DNA of 64,000 nucleotides from a virus, in IMG/VR virus record IMGVR_UViG_3300046542_000227, positions 203,321 to 267,320 of that record, one strand, 5' to 3'. This document shows positions 50,839-59,525 of this stretch, in pieces. Every line of letters starts with the position of its first letter. Within the stretch, counting starts at the first letter, position 1. A program made the translations under genes and the position numbers. A model generated the notes under the pieces. It was not told where the DNA came from. It was given only the letters and a program-made list of their open reading frames with translations, and did not search any database.

Positions 50839-51306
50839 ATGAATTTCCTCCTTAAAGTAGTAGCTGCTTATCAGGCAGTGCGGCACGTGGCAGAATGCTG
50901 TCGCGAAGCTAAATGTGAGACAGCCAAAGCTGACGTAGTTGCCCCTGCTCCCCAGGCAGTGGTAATCACCGAAGTTATTCCACCTCAGGATAGTGGCTAT
51001 CTGACAGCTGTAGAGAAAGAAAATACTCCCGACGCTAATAAAGTAGGTGTCAGCGCTTGTGCTGGCTCTATACCTGTTGCCGCGTTGTCAGGTTTTATAC
51101 CGACTGCTGTCGAGGAAGGAGACTCCTTCCGAAAATCCACAGGGCGAATCGGAGTCGATAAAGACTGCTCCACCGGTTCGCCTCTTATGGAGCAGCGACG
51201 TCGCAAAAAGAAACGTAGGTCGCCCCAGAAGCGGGCGAGTCTTCGTGAAGAGATCCCCAGATTCACCATAGTCGAACCGACCTTGGTTTCTGTGGAGATC
51301 ATCTAA
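50839..51306 (+). CDS. Basic-tract protein, 155 aa
   Basis: A short helical N-terminus (LLKVVAAYQAVRHVAECC), a Pro/Ala-rich middle that is probably disordered, and a very basic tract near residues 117-134 (QRRRKKKRRSPQKRASLR). The basic tract suggests nucleic-acid binding. It is driven by its own promoter motif and followed after 14 bases by the coiled-coil gene. Function not recognised. Confidence 0.65.
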   Translation: MNFLLKVVAAYQAVRHVAECCREAKCETAKADVVAPAPQAVVITEVIPPQDSGYLTAVEKENTPDANKVGVSACAGSIPVAALSGFIPTAVEEGDSFRKSTGRIGVDKDCSTGSPLMEQRRRKKKRRSPQKRASLREEIPRFTIVEPTLVSVEII

Positions 51307-51320
51307 ACAGGAATAGAGCA

Positions 51321-52541
51321 ATGAGTCGTGACCTACAGCACCTGTTTGGATCGATCACAGTCGACCCACAGGAAGAACCCAAGCGTAAGAACCCCAACAT
51401 CGCCACCAACGTGCGGTACGAGTTCTATAGTACCCTACGTAAGAAGATCTTCTGGCGTGACTCCAGAGGTGTGGTAGCAATCGAGGGACCCAATGCGGCA
51501 CCGAGTGGTGAGGCTTTCTATATCACCATCGAATACGAACTGCAAACGAGTGTTGAACTGGATGCTCGTGAACTGTTTGCGACCTTTAGCTTAGCGGACA
51601 ACAGTCCGTTACGCAAAGAGCTCTATACCCGCATCAATGCGTTGCAGAACACCGTAACGTGGAATAACAATCGGAGGTTCCGTTACACCGTAGCAGTAAC
51701 CGCTGAACAAATCGATGCTGCTGGCGGTGTCGTGTATCTGCGGGACTTCGATCTGATCATCGGCTATGAGCACTTGCGGGAGCAAGCGCTGCATCCGTAT
51801 TCCCAAGAAGGGCAACTGGCTAGAATGCGTCGGCAGATGCATTACGGCAACCAAGGGGCTAACCTGCGGTTTGTGTTGATCGACAATACTGGGCGGGTAG
51901 ATCCAGTGTGGTTCAACAACGGGATTACGGTAGTCGAAATAAAACCCCAGCGGGATGCCCAACTGGAAGACGGGTTGTATCTGTTCTATCAGTACGGTGA
52001 GGGGGAAGAAGTAGAAGCAGAGTTCGTGGCATTGAAAGATGCCAAGACTAAGTACCACTTGTTCGATACTCGGGTTGAGGCCATCAATCTAGGTAAGCTG
52101 GATAAGGTGATTGAACGAATCAAGATCGAACATGAAACCATCCTGCTCGAAAAGAAACAAGAATTAGCTCAACTAGATGCGGAAGCTCGGCGTGAGAAGA
52201 CTGAACTGGATCGGGAGAAAGTCCGGTTACAGGCTGAACGCGAAGAGGACGAACGTCGGCGTAAAGATGAGCAAGCAGATATGGACGCTAGGGAGCGTAG
52301 GTTCCAAGAAGACCATAGTCGACAAATGGCACAACTAAAAATGGATCGCGAACGTATCGAATGGGATCGCCAGCAGTTATCTGAAGGCAGGAAGTTTGAC
52401 ATGGATATGCGTTCAAGGGTACAGCGAGACAATAACGATGCCGTAAAGAATCTCTTTGAAGTATTGAAGATTGGGGTCGGACTACTTGGTCCGTTGATCT
52501 CGGCCTATGTCCTGTTTAAGGGTGGGTCCGGTAAGAAGTAA
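51321..52541 (+). CDS. Coiled-coil protein with C-terminal membrane helix, 406 aa
   Basis: Residues 1-~250 form a soluble beta-rich domain. Residues ~255-365 are a long charged coiled coil (KKQELAQLDAEARREKTELD and similar heptads). The last ~25 residues contain a hydrophobic helix (VLKIGVGLLGPLISAYVLFK) ending GGSGKK, so it is a tail-anchored, rod-like protein. AGGAATAGAGC precedes ATG 51321. It lies between the basic-tract gene and the RNA polymerase gene. I do not recognise it; a membrane-attached organising or tethering protein is a possibility drawn from shape alone. Confidence 0.7.
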   Translation: MSRDLQHLFGSITVDPQEEPKRKNPNIATNVRYEFYSTLRKKIFWRDSRGVVAIEGPNAAPSGEAFYITIEYELQTSVELDARELFATFSLADNSPLRKELYTRINALQNTVTWNNNRRFRYTVAVTAEQIDAAGGVVYLRDFDLIIGYEHLREQALHPYSQEGQLARMRRQMHYGNQGANLRFVLIDNTGRVDPVWFNNGITVVEIKPQRDAQLEDGLYLFYQYGEGEEVEAEFVALKDAKTKYHLFDTRVEAINLGKLDKVIERIKIEHETILLEKKQELAQLDAEARREKTELDREKVRLQAEREEDERRRKDEQADMDARERRFQEDHSRQMAQLKMDRERIEWDRQQLSEGRKFDMDMRSRVQRDNNDAVKNLFEVLKIGVGLLGPLISAYVLFKGGSGKK

Positions 52542-52565
52542 CCGTTACATCGCTGGGGATCTGCT

Positions 52566-54224
52566 ATGCACAACGCCATGGTTGAACGCGTCAAGAATCG
52601 TATTGCACCCTTTACCGAAACAATCGCTGAAGGGCTTGCTTACGAGCACATGATGGGTCGGCCGAAACCCATTGGAAAGGACGACGAGTCGCCCCTCCTC
52701 AACAACACCATGCTCTACAATGAGCGGGTGATCAAAGTTAACCAGGTCCTGTTCCCGCCTGGACTCAAGTTCGAAGGTAGCCGCATGTGTACGGCTATCG
52801 AGCACTTCGAGAAGATCACTCACGAGTACCAGTCCAAACGTACAGCCAACATTGCCAAGCACGGTACCTATCTGGTTGAATACAACTTCAGCTACGATTG
52901 CGGCGATGGCCGTGGTGCGGTAATGCTACAACCTCGTTACGTGCTCCTGCCCACCGTTCGACCAGGTGGCTTGATGGAGCTCAATGGCGCCACTTATACC
53001 GTCTCGCCCGTTCTGGCCGACATCGGTTACTCAGTGAGCCGTAACAGTATCTTCGTTCCATTCCGTCGTGCGAAGCTTACCTTTAACCGGGTAGACTATC
53101 GTTACATGCGTGACGGCAAGATGGAGATCGTTTACGTGATCTGGTCGACTGTGCACCAAGAGATGCACAATCGCAAGAACTCAGACCGTAACAATCGTCA
53201 ACACATCGAAAGCTGCATGGCGCATTACTTCTTCTGTGAATACGGAGTGAAGGAAACGTTCAAGCGCTGGGGCGGGGCTGACGTAGAGATCGTTCATCGT
53301 TCGGATCTGAAGGACTACCCGAAGAGCAAGTTCCACATCTACGAGTCCTGCGTGACCCGTGGTCGTCACCCTGCTGGTGACGTGTGCTTGGTCTTGCCTA
53401 AAGAGCAGTGCACGGCGTTCACGGATATGTTGGTGGGTGGTTTCTACTACGTCGCTGATACATTCCCTGATCGTTTCGTGAACATGCAATACATCGATGG
53501 TCGCGCCTTGTGGCGTACGATCCTCGGTATGATGGTATTCGGTGACTTCGAGCACGTTGGTAAACTGACGGAGAACATCGACAACCACATGGTGGGTTTC
53601 AACAACTACCTGGATGAAATGACCATGGACGATCTGGCGAAAGCTGGTATCAAGGTCAAGACAATCTGGGAGCTGCTGTTCCACATCATGACCGAACTGG
53701 CACACCACTTCTACCAGACCAACCGCGAAGAAACATCGATGTACGGAAAGCAATTGACCGTGCTGCGGTATGTGATGGAAGAGTTCAACAGCGCCATCAG
53801 TCTCCTGACCTATAGCTTCCAGGGTCGGCGGGATATCGTGTGGAAATCCACAGCGATTGAAGACATGTTGAAGAAGTACCTGAAACTCAATACGTGCATC
53901 CGGTTGCTGACCAGTAAGCACAACGAACTGAGCACAGTCAACTATCCAGGGGACAACAAGATCATCCGGATTACTTCGGTGATTGTGCCTCAGGACCAAG
54001 CACGTGCAGCCAACACGCACAACCGGGGTTTGATCAATGACTCCAGTCGTCTGTTGGATGCGTCGATCGCAGAGATCGGGCAATATAAGAACCAACCAAA
54101 GTCCGCGCCCGATGGACGCTCACGAATCGGTACTCATGTCAAGCTCGGCAAGGATGGTACTATCATCCGTCGTGATGACTGCCGTGAACTGATCGACACC
54201 ACCCAAGAACGAATCCAACGTTAA
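52566..54224 (+). CDS. Probable RNA polymerase beta-like subunit, N-terminal part
   Basis: A 552-residue protein in the place where phiKZ encodes gp123, the N-terminal beta piece of the non-virion RNA polymerase (capsid gp120, two genes, then gp123). Near the C-terminus, NDSSRLLDASIAEIGQYKNQ and KSAPDGRSRIGT are reminiscent of the fork-loop region of bacterial beta (the segment around SHLLDQ and KRRLSALGPGG). The match is weak by eye, so the assignment rests on synteny plus this resemblance. Within the polymerase it would pair with the beta-prime fragment at 7411-8796 or another. It starts at ATG 52566, with GGGGATCTGCT upstream; the ATG at 52578 is possible. Confidence 0.6.
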   Translation: MHNAMVERVKNRIAPFTETIAEGLAYEHMMGRPKPIGKDDESPLLNNTMLYNERVIKVNQVLFPPGLKFEGSRMCTAIEHFEKITHEYQSKRTANIAKHGTYLVEYNFSYDCGDGRGAVMLQPRYVLLPTVRPGGLMELNGATYTVSPVLADIGYSVSRNSIFVPFRRAKLTFNRVDYRYMRDGKMEIVYVIWSTVHQEMHNRKNSDRNNRQHIESCMAHYFFCEYGVKETFKRWGGADVEIVHRSDLKDYPKSKFHIYESCVTRGRHPAGDVCLVLPKEQCTAFTDMLVGGFYYVADTFPDRFVNMQYIDGRALWRTILGMMVFGDFEHVGKLTENIDNHMVGFNNYLDEMTMDDLAKAGIKVKTIWELLFHIMTELAHHFYQTNREETSMYGKQLTVLRYVMEEFNSAISLLTYSFQGRRDIVWKSTAIEDMLKKYLKLNTCIRLLTSKHNELSTVNYPGDNKIIRITSVIVPQDQARAANTHNRGLINDSSRLLDASIAEIGQYKNQPKSAPDGRSRIGTHVKLGKDGTIIRRDDCRELIDTTQERIQR

Positions 54225-54246
54225 TTAAGAAGTACGGAGAAGTACC

Positions 54247-56325
54247 ATGTATTCCCAGACCGGCGTCCAACTTCCAGTGAACCCATCCCAAGTGGATGGT
54301 AGCTGCTTTAACCAACAGTTACCTCAGGGTAACGATGCATGGCCACAGGTTAACTTTAACCCAGGTGCCGATACCCAAGTCGGTAGCTACGCCATCGCCC
54401 TGTTCCGTACCTACGCACAAACCCGTGCCCAGAAAACCCCGATCCATTGCTTCTGCTACAACCTGCTGCAGATGAACGGTTTCAGTAACCAGTTCTGGCA
54501 GACGTGGTGTCAGTACGTGGTTGACTTCGCTGACTTCTTGATGCGTGGGCAGAACCAGCCGCCGCAACAAGCAGCGGATAAAGCCGCTAGCCGGATCTAC
54601 CAGTCGATGTTGGCGTCAGTAGCGCAACAGTACCCTGCTGTTAAGCAGATGCTGGATGCGCAAACCCAAGCTGGTTTACAAGATGCGTTGGTGGTAGCGA
54701 ACAACATCACCAACGACATCAACAACTTCAAAGCCCGCATGGCAGGCGGGATGGGTGTGGGTGGTCCAGGTGTAGGTATGGGTGGCGTTGGCATGGCTGG
54801 TGGCGGTAACCCGTCACACACCCAGCATGTGAATGCCTTTGCGGTATCGGGTATTGGTCAATCTACCAATACCTTCAACAACCCAGCAGCACCAGAAGCT
54901 ACCGGTTCGGCCGGCATGTTGTTGATGGGTGATGCCGCCAAAGCAGAACCAAGCAAGCCTACGTCGAGCTGGGGTGCGAATACCAGCTCGCAGATCCAGC
55001 AGCAACCTCAGCGTCCAGCACAAGGCTTTGCACCACAAGCTGGTGCCGCAGCGGCCGCTCCACACAAAGGTGACGCTTCTGATGTCATCGACCACATCCA
55101 CGTAGCACCGATCTCGGTTGAAGACATTAAAGTTGATCCTAACTTCTATGTACCGAAAGGTCTGGTGGTGAACCCTGCGCGTCCATTCGACAACATCCGT
55201 AACCCGGGTGGCGTTGAGATCCGTCCGGCCTACCAGGTGCCTAAGTGGAAACGGACCGTCGGTAGCGACGTGCCTTACGCCAAGTTGTACAACCCGAACA
55301 CCCACATCTGCTTCCTGGCAAAATGGGTTGATGGCATTATTAAGGAGGTCGTTGTGCCTATCACTCCAGAAATGGATTACCTCAAGCACGAAATCAATGA
55401 GGAGCTACGCCGTAAGGCCATGCGTCCAAAAGGGATTGTCGTGCCTTTGGCGAAGTACTCGACGTCGGAAGACAAAACTGTCAAGACCATCGAGCAGACC
55501 AAAGAAGCATTGGCCGACGGTAGCGTCGTAGCAGCGCATCTGAGCCCGGTCGCACTGGAAGGTTACATCACCGGTACGACCGATCTGGAAAACGAAGCCA
55601 TGGCGCGTAGCCAGGTTATCGAAGCCCTGGGTCTGAGCAAAGAAGATCCGGTTCCTCCGCATGAGTACATCACTGCACGCATGCATGAACTGGACATCAC
55701 CGAAGCCTGCTACGAAAAGCTGTACGAGATCAGCAAGTTCACTACGCCGGCTGAAGTTGTAGCCGCGCTGAAAGTACTGGTTGAATCGGGCGAGCTGTCG
55801 CTGCGTTACTTCACCTTCATCAACAAGCGTCTGACTGACGCGGTTAACGACTTCCTGCGTGATAGCCTGTCGATCGAGAAGATCGCAATCGGCGATTACT
55901 TTGAAGATGCGGTGGAGCTGGGTCCATACCTGACCAAGAAACGTGGCCAGGAATACCAGACCACCTACGAAGGCAACACTGCTTCGATCGTTGGCCGTAG
56001 CCTGTGGGTTGCTTGTGAAGAATCCGATGCGGCAGAAGGTGAAGCTGTAGTCAAGAACTACGGCATCCTCGATGAGTACCTGAACTTCCAGCTGGGCCTG
56101 CCTAGCGAAGAGCTCTCCAACCTCAACCTGTCTGAAGAAGCGTGTCTGGTGACTCCACATTCGCATCAGCATTTGATCACTGCCCTGCGTGCAATGGCCG
56201 AACGTGCCACCAACAGCGGCACGATCACTCGCGCTCGTCTGCGGATCATCACCAGCGATGGCTTCTACTACAACGTCATCGTCGGCAAGCTGGTCAAAGG
56301 TGCCTTGCTGTTGAAGAAGGCGTAA
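54247..56325 (+). CDS. Large protein with Gly/Ala/Gln-rich linker, 692 aa
   Basis: Three parts: a helical N-terminal domain (~1-160) with several aromatic and Cys residues, a low-complexity Gly/Met and Gln/Pro/Ala-rich linker (~165-285), and a folded C-terminal domain (~290-692). APISVEDIKV near residue 295 carries an S-V-E site at the linker/domain border, so processing by the prohead protease is conceivable. ACGGAGAAGTACC gives a good start at 54247, 22 bases after the RNA polymerase gene. In phiKZ this place is held by gp124/gp125-type genes of unknown function. Confidence 0.65.
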   Translation: MYSQTGVQLPVNPSQVDGSCFNQQLPQGNDAWPQVNFNPGADTQVGSYAIALFRTYAQTRAQKTPIHCFCYNLLQMNGFSNQFWQTWCQYVVDFADFLMRGQNQPPQQAADKAASRIYQSMLASVAQQYPAVKQMLDAQTQAGLQDALVVANNITNDINNFKARMAGGMGVGGPGVGMGGVGMAGGGNPSHTQHVNAFAVSGIGQSTNTFNNPAAPEATGSAGMLLMGDAAKAEPSKPTSSWGANTSSQIQQQPQRPAQGFAPQAGAAAAAPHKGDASDVIDHIHVAPISVEDIKVDPNFYVPKGLVVNPARPFDNIRNPGGVEIRPAYQVPKWKRTVGSDVPYAKLYNPNTHICFLAKWVDGIIKEVVVPITPEMDYLKHEINEELRRKAMRPKGIVVPLAKYSTSEDKTVKTIEQTKEALADGSVVAAHLSPVALEGYITGTTDLENEAMARSQVIEALGLSKEDPVPPHEYITARMHELDITEACYEKLYEISKFTTPAEVVAALKVLVESGELSLRYFTFINKRLTDAVNDFLRDSLSIEKIAIGDYFEDAVELGPYLTKKRGQEYQTTYEGNTASIVGRSLWVACEESDAAEGEAVVKNYGILDEYLNFQLGLPSEELSNLNLSEEACLVTPHSHQHLITALRAMAERATNSGTITRARLRIITSDGFYYNVIVGKLVKGALLLKKA

Positions 56326-56335
56326 GTTCTACCTG

Positions 56336-56387
56336 AGCGCTGCTGTCTGGTCTGGGGAGCAGTGCTTACTTCGTGACGTCTTGTCAC
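56336..56387 (+). other. Two RNA hairpins before a terminator
   Basis: AGCGCTGCT (56336-56344) pairs with AGCAGTGCT (56358-56366) with one G-T pair. GTGAC (56373-56377) pairs with GTCAC (56383-56387). With the terminator at 56389-56410 this makes three hairpins in a row, like the region after the capsid gene. Confidence 0.4.
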
Positions 56388-56388
56388 A

Positions 56389-56410
56389 CCCCCTCTCTTC
56401 GGGGAGGGGG
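56389..56410 (+). terminator. TTCG-loop terminator
   Basis: CCCCCTC pairs with GAGGGGG (56389-56410) around a short inner pair and TTCG, then CTTTATTCCG. Confidence 0.75.
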
Positions 56411-56453
56411 CTTTATTCCGTCTAACTGAAATATTCCTGATAGGAGTTATCCC

Positions 56454-57335
56454 ATGTCGTCTACTCAACACGTGAACACCCAGCAATCCCGTATGGCCAA
56501 TATCCTGAGCAACCTGCCGTTCTTCACTCCGGAAGAGCTGAGTCAGAAAGCTGAACCGATGAAGATCTACACCGGCAAACCGATTAGCCAACGTACGCTC
56601 AGTGCCAATCCAGCATGGGATGAAGTGCGTCCACGCTTTGAAGTACCGCAAGGGTTCTTCTCCCGTCCACGTCCGGAGCATCGGTTGGATAAGCTGTTGA
56701 TTGACTCACCTGCCCACAAGGCACTGGCTGCGCGATTGTTCAAACCTGCGGAACATTATGACAACACGCCGCCGGCTTGCAACATTGATTCGGGCTATCT
56801 CACAATGCCAGACTTGGCACTGTACCCATTGGACCCACATCGCTTCGGCGATACCCAACCTGCACCTGAAGACCTGACATTCGGGTTTACTGCTGAAGAG
56901 CTCATGGAGGAATACATGGAAAACCAACAACCTGAAATAGTGGCGACTGACGTTGCAGTAGCTGATGTGCTGCAGATCGAAGACGACTTTGTTCATCAAC
57001 TGGTTCGCCCATCCTGCCTGGTTACTCAAGCAGTCACCCTGCTGCGTTTGCTGGAAGACGACATCCGCATGATGGAATCGGTTCGCACCATGACCATCAA
57101 CGATGCCCTGACTCAGAACTCTGAACGTGTCTGGGGTTCCAAGCTCAATGCATTGGTTAACACCAACCACTGCAAGCTGGCACAAGTGCTGCATGAAATC
57201 AAACGTACCGGCAAAACCGTGAAGCTGCAAGAAGCACTGGATCGGATGGACTACAGCAACGCCTACAACCATGACACCCAGGTCCTCAGCCTGCGTCATA
57301 AGAACCATGCCAAGTATGGCATGATCACGATCTAA
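56454..57335 (+). CDS. Hypothetical protein, 293 aa
   Basis: A soluble protein with a Pro-rich first half and a helical second half (VTLLRLLEDDIRMMESVRTM, NDALTQNSERVWG). No family recognised. TAGGAGTTATCCC is a good ribosome site for ATG 56454. It is a single gene between two terminators at the end of the capsid/polymerase region. Confidence 0.7.
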   Translation: MSSTQHVNTQQSRMANILSNLPFFTPEELSQKAEPMKIYTGKPISQRTLSANPAWDEVRPRFEVPQGFFSRPRPEHRLDKLLIDSPAHKALAARLFKPAEHYDNTPPACNIDSGYLTMPDLALYPLDPHRFGDTQPAPEDLTFGFTAEELMEEYMENQQPEIVATDVAVADVLQIEDDFVHQLVRPSCLVTQAVTLLRLLEDDIRMMESVRTMTINDALTQNSERVWGSKLNALVNTNHCKLAQVLHEIKRTGKTVKLQEALDRMDYSNAYNHDTQVLSLRHKNHAKYGMITI

Positions 57336-57349
57336 AGAATGCGACATAA

Positions 57350-57371
57350 GCCCCTCCCGTCTGGGAGGGGC
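57350..57371. terminator. Bidirectional terminator between convergent genes
   Basis: GCCCCTCCC/GGGAGGGGC around GTCT, flanked by GCGACATAA and TGTATGCCGTTTTTTC, between gene ends 57335 (+) and 57390 (-). Confidence 0.8.
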
Positions 57372-57389
57372 TGTATGCCGTTTTTTCTT

Positions 57390-58127
57390 TTACCAATCCA
57401 TGAAGGTTGGTGGGTTCTTCAACCAGTCTTCCATCGAAGCCATGTAGTTGTTAGGCGGCACGTAGTCGAAGTCAGCTTTGGAGATCTGCTTGACAATGTA
57501 CTGCTTATCACTGTCCCACGACTTGACGTTACTGGTAGGCTCAGGCCCTTTGATTTCCCAGTAGCCTTTGGTCAGCTTAATGTTCTTACTGAACAGTAGC
57601 GTATCCTCCAGCACTTCTACCAACAGTGTCATGACCTTGAATGGTAGCTTCCCAGGACGACCAATCAGCAACACGTCCTTATAGAAGCAGCGCGCTGTTT
57701 TGATGGGTACGTAAGTCTGGGTATCGGCGGAGTACGCCACCAACCAACGTTCGTCAGATTGCTTCTGGTCAAAGAGTAGTTTGGTGTTAGGCACTAGCGA
57801 CAAGGGTGTATCAAAACGATACACGATCATTCGCTGCAACAGATCACCATTCTTCTTTTCATCCGGCCAGTAGAAGTTATTCCAGCCCTGTACGTAACCA
57901 ATCAAGCAACCCAACAGACTGGGTGCGGTAGACACCCGAGCTACCGAGCGGTTCTCGTTGTTCCCAGTACGCTGCGTTACCGAAGGAACAAAGCCTTTGA
58001 TTACATGGTTAGTCGATACATGCATCAGCGGTCCAGGCAGCTCTTCTGCTCCGACCACCCTTACTCCGTTTTGAACATGACTTGGCTGAAGGCTCAAGTA
58101 TGTGTTCATCTCTCTACGTGTGGCCAT
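57390..58127 (-). CDS. Virion-type protein, 245 aa
   Basis: A beta-rich protein with many aromatic and Pro residues, without catalytic motifs. It starts at ATG 58127 (MATRREMNT) behind GGGTGTGAG on the - strand. It forms the last of four leftward genes (57390-61682) that look like tail or capsid-vertex components next to the portal. It has its own hairpin upstream at 58173-58192. Family not recognised. Confidence 0.7.
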   Translation of the reverse strand: MATRREMNTYLSLQPSHVQNGVRVVGAEELPGPLMHVSTNHVIKGFVPSVTQRTGNNENRSVARVSTAPSLLGCLIGYVQGWNNFYWPDEKKNGDLLQRMIVYRFDTPLSLVPNTKLLFDQKQSDERWLVAYSADTQTYVPIKTARCFYKDVLLIGRPGKLPFKVMTLLVEVLEDTLLFSKNIKLTKGYWEIKGPEPTSNVKSWDSDKQYIVKQISKADFDYVPPNNYMASMEDWLKNPPTFMDW

Positions 58128-58172
58128 CTCACACCCAATGATAAGTTACGAATCATAAAATACGTGCATAGA

Positions 58173-58192
58173 CCCTCCCGGTTAGGGGAGGG
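58173..58192. terminator. Hairpin terminator
   Basis: CCCTCCC/GGGAGGG around the loop GGTTAG, then CTTATGG, at the end of the 58200-58631 gene (- strand). Confidence 0.7.
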
Positions 58193-58199
58193 CTTATGG

Positions 58200-58631
58200 T
58201 TACCCAGCGAAGGGCAGGACGATCGTTAGGTTAGGCACAAACATCAGGCTGTTGTTACGCCCTTGTAGTGTGGCACTAACAGAACCCGGTACGAGCGCGT
58301 AGCTCACGATATCATCCGGGTCGTAGGGTAGACTGTACTTACCGTAGAACGCCACTAGGGCATCACGTAAGGTGGGGTAGTCAGCGGCTTTACCGGGGAG
58401 GGCATGACCTGCGAAGTGATCGTAGATCCGAACCCGGTTATAGTAGTGCGTATCACTGCCAGTGTAGTCATTGCCGCTAGCCGTTACCAGAATCCGGGTA
58501 TTGGTTGTGCCTTGTAACCACACTTCAGGATTGCCGAACGTAACGTCAGCTACCTTGAGGGGTGGCTTCATGCTACTGTTGGCATTGATCGCCCGCACCA
58601 GAGCGTCTTTAGGAGCTTCGATGTAGAGCAT
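58200..58631 (-). CDS. Virion-type protein, 143 aa
   Basis: A small protein with an alternating alpha/beta pattern. The middle (ATLQGRNNSLMFVPNLTIVL at its end) is strand-rich. ATG 58631 follows TTGAGGCCAAC on the - strand, 7 bases after the upstream stop; an in-frame TTG at 58670 inside the upstream gene is rejected. It is coupled to the 290-residue gene before it. Unknown function, likely a virion component. Confidence 0.7.
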   Translation of the reverse strand: MLYIEAPKDALVRAINANSSMKPPLKVADVTFGNPEVWLQGTTNTRILVTASGNDYTGSDTHYYNRVRIYDHFAGHALPGKAADYPTLRDALVAFYGKYSLPYDPDDIVSYALVPGSVSATLQGRNNSLMFVPNLTIVLPFAG

Positions 58632-58638
58632 GTTGGCC

Positions 58639-59511
58639 TCAATCGTAATGAAGGAGTAAGGAGCCCGCAAGAGCCGTACAGCGCGCTGGGTCGATACGCA
58701 GTACTATGAGGTTCCTTTTGTCCGTTCGTGGCGTGTAGAGCTTAATAGGAGGCCCTGCGTAGAGGATCTCGAATGTAGGCACGATACCTTTGAGTTTTGT
58801 GCAGAGATTCCACGTACTCGGAGCATCTTGACAACGCCAGTCGTCTCCCGTCACTTGCAACAGGACGTTAGCCAAACGTTGTGGGGTCACTCCATTCGGG
58901 CTATCGATCAACGCACCCATGTCGTAACGGAACTTAGTAAAGTCATAACGAGCTCCGTAAACGAAGTCCGCTACACGACCTACCTGCCCCAATGAACGAA
59001 ACACCAAAGGGGCTGACTTCACGTTGAGTGCTGAGGCCAGAGTACGCTTGAGGGTATTGACCAACGATACTTTCAACGAACCAACCCAGCGCAGGCTAGT
59101 TGGCTTACTGACCAGTGTAGCATTGCCGTAGTTCGACACTTCTAACTGTTCAAAGTCATCGATGTCAAACACCACACCAGTTAACACACTCAAACGATCG
59201 AGGATGGCTTGGCCTGTGGTCGGCATGGTCAGGCCATCGATCACCAGAGCCTCTGTCGCGGTACGGAAGAAGCTATCGGGATCTAGTCGGGTGTAGGTAT
59301 ACTCCAAGAGCTTGGGCAGCGCAGGGAGGATCTGAGCACTGGAGGTCGAACGATTCGTCCGGATAGTCACCTTGGTGGCGAGACCACCAAGGGACACCAG
59401 TGCCTCTAAAGAACAGTTGGCAGGTTCCAGACTCAGGTACGTGCGATCAGAGATCATCGTAACCAAGCCAAAGAACGGGTCCATGCTCAAATAGCGGCGA
59501 ACATCAAACAT
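58639..59511 (-). CDS. Virion-type protein, 290 aa
   Basis: A mixed alpha/beta protein with many Leu, Thr and Arg residues; no motif is recognised. It starts at ATG 59511 with a TAGGACCCTCGT region upstream (- strand), 14 bases after the end of the 718-residue gene, and is followed 7 bases on by the next start. Within this compact leftward unit it is probably a structural or assembly protein. Confidence 0.7.
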   Translation of the reverse strand: MFDVRRYLSMDPFFGLVTMISDRTYLSLEPANCSLEALVSLGGLATKVTIRTNRSTSSAQILPALPKLLEYTYTRLDPDSFFRTATEALVIDGLTMPTTGQAILDRLSVLTGVVFDIDDFEQLEVSNYGNATLVSKPTSLRWVGSLKVSLVNTLKRTLASALNVKSAPLVFRSLGQVGRVADFVYGARYDFTKFRYDMGALIDSPNGVTPQRLANVLLQVTGDDWRCQDAPSTWNLCTKLKGIVPTFEILYAGPPIKLYTPRTDKRNLIVLRIDPARCTALAGSLLLHYD

Positions 59512-59525
59512 ACGAGGGTCCTACG

